Positions 5,583-8,655 of a stretch of DNA of 8,655 nucleotides are shown here, piece by piece. A model generated the notes under the pieces. The model was not told where the DNA came from. It worked only from the letters and a program-made list of their open reading frames with translations, and did not search any database. The position numbers and the translations under genes were made by a program. How positions within the stretch are numbered: position 1 is the stretch's first letter; each line of letters begins with the position of its first letter. Origin of the DNA: an uncultured Helicobacteraceae bacterium (GTDB lineage Bacteria > Campylobacterota > Campylobacteria > Campylobacterales > Sulfurimonadaceae); NCBI GenBank assembly GCA_903903705.1, contig CAIUZU010000253.1, positions 1 through 8,655 on the forward strand, in the 5' to 3' direction.

Positions 5583-6560
5583 ATGAAAGCAATCGCACTC
5601 TTTAGCGGTGGATTAGACTCAACTTTGGCGATGAAACTTATAATAGACCAAGGCATAGAAGTTTTGGCGGTAAATATTAACACGGGTTTTGGAAGCACAA
5701 AAGACAGGCTTGAACATATGCAGAACATGTGTAACCAAGTCGGAGCAGAGTTAAAAATTATAGATATCGAGAGTGAATTTTTACAAGATGTGCTCTTTGA
5801 TCCAAAGCATGGCTACGGTAAAAATTTCAACCCATGTATAGATTGCCATGCAAAGATGTTTGCTGTGGCAAAGAGGGTTATGGAAGCAGAGGGTGCTTCG
5901 TTTTTGGTGAGCGGCGAGGTTTTAGGACAGAGACCGATGAGCCAAAACAGAGAGTCTCTACAGACGGTTTTAAATGAGAGCAACTGCAACGGGCTGCTTT
6001 TGCGCCCTCTCTCTGCAAAAGCTCTTGAGCCAACAATTGCTGAGATAAATGGTTGGGTCGACAGAGAAAAACTAGAAAACATCACTGGAAGAAATCGTGA
6101 GAGACAGCTTGAGCTAGTCAAAGAGATAGGTTTGGATAATTTTGAGAGTCCGGGCGGAGGATGTCTCCTGACAGATGAGAATTTTGCCAAAAAGATGTTT
6201 GACTTTATAAAACATGATACATTTGAAGTAAGAGATATCAAACTTATGAAGTTTGGTCGTCATCTTCGCCTAAGGGATGGCGCAAAACTGGTTATCGGAA
6301 GAAATCAAGATGAGAATTCTCATCTTCAAAATATAGAGAATGATAAATATTATCATGTTAAAACACCGGGGCTTCCAGGTCCTCACTCAATGCTTAGCAA
6401 AAGTGCGACACAAGCAGACAAAGAGTTGGCGGCAAAAATCATACTAACATACTGCAAGACAAAAGAGGATGTAAGTTATATGTTAACATTTGATAAAGAT
6501 GAACTTCAAGCGACACCGTTTGCTTCAAGGGATGAGATAAAACCTTATACGATAATGTGA
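5583..6560 (+). CDS. PP-loop ATPase with NFACT-R-like domain, predicted RNA (tRNA) thiolation enzyme
   Basis: This is a 325-residue protein. Residues 8-14, SGGLDST, are a PP-loop that adenylates a nucleobase carbonyl in ThiI/MnmA/TtcA-type enzymes. A CxxC (C85, C88, in NPCIDCH) and a later GGGC (C194) could carry persulfide chemistry or bind an iron-sulfur cluster. The region from about 213 to 295, with KLVIGRNQDEN, YYHVKTPGLPGPHS and a following helix, resembles the NFACT-R RNA-binding domain (compare VGKN..QND and WLHVK..PGSH in RqcH-type proteins). Such proteins are often labelled as MnmA- or ThiI-like, but the ThiI THUMP and rhodanese parts are absent. The target base is unknown. AAGGGA lies 5 nt before the ATG. 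A TATAAT just after rhlE gives it its own promoter, though read-through from rhlE is possible. Confidence 0.85.
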   Translation: MKAIALFSGGLDSTLAMKLIIDQGIEVLAVNINTGFGSTKDRLEHMQNMCNQVGAELKIIDIESEFLQDVLFDPKHGYGKNFNPCIDCHAKMFAVAKRVMEAEGASFLVSGEVLGQRPMSQNRESLQTVLNESNCNGLLLRPLSAKALEPTIAEINGWVDREKLENITGRNRERQLELVKEIGLDNFESPGGGCLLTDENFAKKMFDFIKHDTFEVRDIKLMKFGRHLRLRDGAKLVIGRNQDENSHLQNIENDKYYHVKTPGLPGPHSMLSKSATQADKELAAKIILTYCKTKEDVSYMLTFDKDELQATPFASRDEIKPYTIM

Positions 6561-6568
6561 AATTTAGA

Positions 6569-6574
6569 TATACT
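6569..6574 (+). promoter_or_regulatory. Possible -10 for the GGDEF-like gene
   Basis: TATACT lies 29 bp before the start codon in the 43-bp gap after the PP-loop gene. It could start an mRNA near 6581. No sigma-28 or sigma-54 pattern is seen here, and cotranscription with the upstream gene is equally possible. Confidence 0.35.
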
Positions 6575-6603
6575 TTATTTAAATTTTTAAAGTGAGGTAA
6601 GAG

Positions 6604-7029
6604 ATGGCCGGTGTACATTTTACGTTTGATAATTTTAAACAACTTCTTGATTTAACTATAGGCTTAGCCCAAAGGTTGGATGAAAATCGTGCAGAGAGTT
6701 TTACTCTGCTTTATTGTGATTTTGCAAAATTTGAAAAGGCTGTTATAGATAATTCTATAGAGCAGATTCTAAGAAATTCTGACGCTATCGTAAATAGCGG
6801 ATCTGACTATTTTCTTATACTTCCTTACACTGACAAATATGGCACGAATATCGTTAAAGAGATGTTTTGTGAATTTTTTGGCGTCAATTTAAACACATGT
6901 GCAGTAAGCTATCCGGTTGATGGAGAAAAATCAGAACTGTTGATTGAAGAGCTGATGGATATGGCAGATAAAAAATATAAAAACAGTTTGAGATGCTTGA
7001 GTAATTTTAACCCACTGCTAAAATTTTAG
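6604..7029 (+). CDS. Degenerate GGDEF-domain protein, candidate c-di-GMP receptor
   Basis: This is a 141-residue soluble protein with no signal peptide or membrane segment. Its sequence follows the second half of a diguanylate cyclase domain: LLYCDFAKF (Asp39 at the first metal-binding Asp), ILRNSDAIV, GSDYF (66-70) in place of GGDEF, YFLILPYTD, AVSYPVDGE, and MADKKYKN near the end, as in the family's AD..mY.aK. The segment between Asp39 and residue 55 is too short for the usual substrate-binding helix and its Asn/Asp pair, so catalysis is unlikely. R57-N-S-D60 stands exactly 5 residues before GSDYF, the place of the RxxD inhibitory site that binds c-di-GMP in cyclases and in inactive receptors. 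GAGG lies 6 nt before the ATG. It directly precedes fliK and may link c-di-GMP to motility. The fold call is by eye. Confidence 0.75.
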   Translation: MAGVHFTFDNFKQLLDLTIGLAQRLDENRAESFTLLYCDFAKFEKAVIDNSIEQILRNSDAIVNSGSDYFLILPYTDKYGTNIVKEMFCEFFGVNLNTCAVSYPVDGEKSELLIEELMDMADKKYKNSLRCLSNFNPLLKF

Positions 7030-7053
7030 CTAGGTATTTATGATTTAGTAATA

Positions 7054-7071
7054 TTGGAATAATTTATGCTA
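7054..7071 (+). promoter_or_regulatory. Sigma-54 promoter of fliK
   Basis: TTGGAAT and ATGCTA place GG (7056-7057) and GC (7068-7069) exactly 10 bp apart, the invariant -24/-12 spacing. TTGGAA matches the usual -24 element fully, and TGCT matches most of the -12 element. Transcription should start about 12 nt after the GC, near 7081. In Campylobacter the middle flagellar genes, including hook genes, are controlled by RpoN, which fits fliK. Confidence 0.8.
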
Positions 7072-7074
7072 CAT

Positions 7075-7106
7075 CTCCTAAAATCTTTGTAAAAAGATAA
7101 AAGGAG
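7075..7106 (+). promoter_or_regulatory. RBS-sequestering hairpin before fliK
   Basis: CTCCT (7075-7079) pairs with AGGAG (7102-7106), the fliK Shine-Dalgarno. Inside, ATCTTT (7083-7088) pairs with AAAGAT (7093-7098) around a GUAA loop, a GNRA-type tetraloop. A symmetric AAA/AAA internal loop separates the two stems. The left CTCCT arm lies upstream of the predicted sigma-54 start (about 7081), so only read-through RNA could form the outer stem. Confidence 0.6.
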
Positions 7107-7112
7107 TGTGTA

Positions 7113-8582
7113 ATGATTTTAATGGATATGAAAAATAGCAAAACCGTATCTTCGCCTCTTAATCTCTCGACATCTAAAGATAAGCCTCTCTTCTCATTTT
7201 CGGATCTCTTAAGAGGAGCAAGCGAAAAAAAAGAGGGCAAAGCTATTCAAAACGGCTCTTTGGCTCTAGCTTTTGGTTCAGAAGAAAAAAGCATAAAGTC
7301 TGCAAAATCACTTTTAAAGACAGATAATCTCGCTTCTCTTATACTGTCTTCGGATGAAGAGCAAGAATTATTAGAGCTTAATTCTAAACTTGCCTCAAAT
7401 TTAACATCCTCTGAGATGAAAACATTGATAAGTGATGCAAAAAATTACCTCAAAGATATAATCCAAAATAGCGATGGGTATAAAAAAGCAGAGATTAAAG
7501 AGCTTCCAAAAACTTTAGGCGGCTTAATTGAGGCTGCTAAAAAATTCGGTATTGATATCGGTAAAATAAGTATTGAAGAGGTAAAAAAATCTTCTCAAAC
7601 TGCTATACAAGTCGCAAAAACAGATAAAGACGGTGCAATCGATCTCTCTTCTTCGAGTGAGATTTTATCAAAAGAGATAGCTCAAGACAAAAAAGCCCAA
7701 CATGCAAGCGAAAAACAGATTCCAATCAATCAGCAAATAACGCAGACACAGCTCTCAAATGAGATGAAGAACGATGAAAAAGTCGTACAAGTTCAAAAAG
7801 AGACTCCGCTTTTTAAAGCGCAAACGCTTAGTGAGCATACGACCACTGAGCAGATTGTTCAGGCAAAGGCAAATAACTTGTCTAAAGCGGATCAAAAGAC
7901 ATCAAAAGATAAGTCGGATGAATCTCTCAAACTTCTTCTTAGCGATGAAAAATCATCTCAAAACACTATTTCGGCTGTTTCTGATTTATCTGCTCTTAAA
8001 GTTGCTCCTGCAGCAGCCACGCAAGAAAATACAAAAACATTAGAACAACTTTTACGCGGTGAATCTTTTATAAGCGAGCAGAGCCAACAAGATGCAAAAG
8101 TAGAAGCACTCTCTACTCATAAAGCCGATAGTTTCGAAGTAAAAGTCAATGAAGCAAAACAGATGATTCGTTATCTCTCCGATGATATTAAAAATGCGAT
8201 TGATGAGTATAAATCTCCCTTTACGAGAGTAAAAGTACAGCTAAATCCTGCACATTTGGGTGAGATTGACTTGACTATAGTTCAAAGAGGCAAGAATCTA
8301 CATGTAAATCTCTCTTCAAACAATGCAGCTATAAATACATTAATAATGAACTCCAACGAGTTAAGAGTACAGCTAAATAATAGTGGAATAAATAATGCTA
8401 CATTAAATTTTAGTGATACTTCTCAACAAGGCGGTTATGCAGATAACCAAAACAGCGGCGCAGAGCAGCAAAAGAGACAAAATGAGCAAAAAGCTCACAC
8501 AGAGTACAGCTATTTTGAAAATGAAGAGGCACATGAAGAGGTACTAAGCTCTTTAGAGATTGTAGTCCCGAGATATATATAA
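7113..8582 (+). CDS. fliK: Flagellar hook-length control protein FliK
   Basis: This is a 489-residue protein. Residues 1 to about 340 are low-complexity, rich in Ser, Lys, Gln and Glu and without membrane segments, as expected for the extended ruler part of FliK. The C-terminal domain (about 345-437) carries the hook-control signature: VKVQLNPAHLGEIDLTI (373-389), then HVNLSSNN and LRVQLNNSGI. FliK is secreted through the flagellar export apparatus, measures the hook and switches export from hook to filament proteins. A Gln/Glu/Asn-rich tail of about 50 residues follows the domain. AAGGAG lies 6 nt before the ATG at 7113, which decides this start over Met4 and Met6. A sigma-54 promoter and an RBS hairpin precede it. 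The next gene is in the flgD position, matching the Campylobacter fliK-flgD-flgE order. Confidence 0.93.
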   Translation: MILMDMKNSKTVSSPLNLSTSKDKPLFSFSDLLRGASEKKEGKAIQNGSLALAFGSEEKSIKSAKSLLKTDNLASLILSSDEEQELLELNSKLASNLTSSEMKTLISDAKNYLKDIIQNSDGYKKAEIKELPKTLGGLIEAAKKFGIDIGKISIEEVKKSSQTAIQVAKTDKDGAIDLSSSSEILSKEIAQDKKAQHASEKQIPINQQITQTQLSNEMKNDEKVVQVQKETPLFKAQTLSEHTTTEQIVQAKANNLSKADQKTSKDKSDESLKLLLSDEKSSQNTISAVSDLSALKVAPAAATQENTKTLEQLLRGESFISEQSQQDAKVEALSTHKADSFEVKVNEAKQMIRYLSDDIKNAIDEYKSPFTRVKVQLNPAHLGEIDLTIVQRGKNLHVNLSSNNAAINTLIMNSNELRVQLNNSGINNATLNFSDTSQQGGYADNQNSGAEQQKRQNEQKAHTEYSYFENEEAHEEVLSSLEIVVPRYI

Positions 8583-8610
8583 AATTTTTTAGTAGATAGA
8601 GGAGTTTATT

Positions 8611-8655
8611 ATGGCAATTACATCAACAGGGTTAAATGCGGCAACAAACGCAGAG
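8611..8655 (+). CDS. flgD: Probable flagellar hook-cap protein FlgD, first 15 codons
   Basis: The reading frame opens with MAITSTGLNAATNAE and runs off the window. AGAGGAG (8598-8604) is 6 nt before the ATG, a strong start signal. The 28-bp gap after fliK shows no terminator, so the two are probably cotranscribed. The Ser/Thr/Ala/Asn-rich N-terminus suits a hook assembly protein. The FlgD name rests mainly on gene order after fliK, because too little sequence is visible to test the domain; FlgE is the main alternative. Confidence 0.6.
   Translation, partial: MAITSTGLNAATNAE

Noticed and set aside
5813..6241. 142-codon - strand frame inside the PP-loop gene (similar frames at 5264-5449, 5492-5728 and 6439-6642)
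   Set aside because: These lie antisense to well-supported genes, lack start signals and encode no recognisable motif.
7774..8043. + strand frame inside fliK rich in Lys/Arg/Leu
   Set aside because: It is an out-of-frame reading of the Lys/Gln/Ser-rich FliK ruler segment with no RBS.

Overview
The window looks like chromosomal DNA of a Campylobacterota (epsilonproteobacterial) organism, most likely a Sulfurimonas-type sulfur oxidiser. This rests on the AT-rich coding sequence, the DnaG and RhlE protein sequences, -10-only promoters without clear -35 boxes, and the fliK-flgD order behind a sigma-54 promoter, as in Campylobacter. The genus is inferred from remembered protein similarity, not from a search.

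Layout. (1) Positions 2-817 hold the 3' part of a dGTPase-like HD hydrolase gene on the + strand. It converges on rpsU (873-1085, - strand), with one hairpin serving as terminator between them. (2) Positions 1086-1529 are a regulatory stretch. They hold the rpsU promoter, a perfect FNR-type box, a dyad over a -10 hexamer, an unannotated 43-residue secreted peptide gene (1278-1409), its terminator, and a dnaG promoter so close to the ATG that the dnaG mRNA is predicted to be leaderless. (3) dnaG (1530-3182, +) converges on and overlaps a - strand gene (3172-4236). That gene encodes what looks like a decayed RecA2 half of a DEAD-box helicase followed by a charged, Lys/Pro-rich tandem-repeat tail. 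(4) Only 41 bp away and divergent lies a complete RhlE-type DEAD-box helicase (4278-5537). (5) Next is a PP-loop ATPase/NFACT-R-like fusion (5583-6560), predicted to act in RNA thiolation. (6) The right end is flagellar: a small degenerate GGDEF protein that keeps an RxxD I-site (6604-7029), a sigma-54 promoter, fliK (7113-8582) and the first codons of a gene in the flgD position (8611 onward).

How the genes fit together. The left and middle parts are mostly information processing: nucleotide pool, ribosomal protein S21, primase, RNA helicase and RNA modification. rpsU and dnaG recall the rpsU-dnaG-rpoD macromolecular synthesis operon of enterobacteria, but here they are divergent and split by the small peptide gene. 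The right part builds the flagellar hook and begins with a possible c-di-GMP receptor.

The most interesting signals are four. First, a hairpin buries the fliK Shine-Dalgarno sequence only in transcripts that start upstream of the sigma-54 promoter. Second, the GGDEF remnant has lost its active site but kept the I-site. Third, an orphan RecA2-like protein with a repeat tail is paired with rhlE. Fourth, a tiny secreted peptide gene has an FNR-type box placed exactly for class II activation. No CRISPR array, tRNA, rRNA or insertion sequence was seen.
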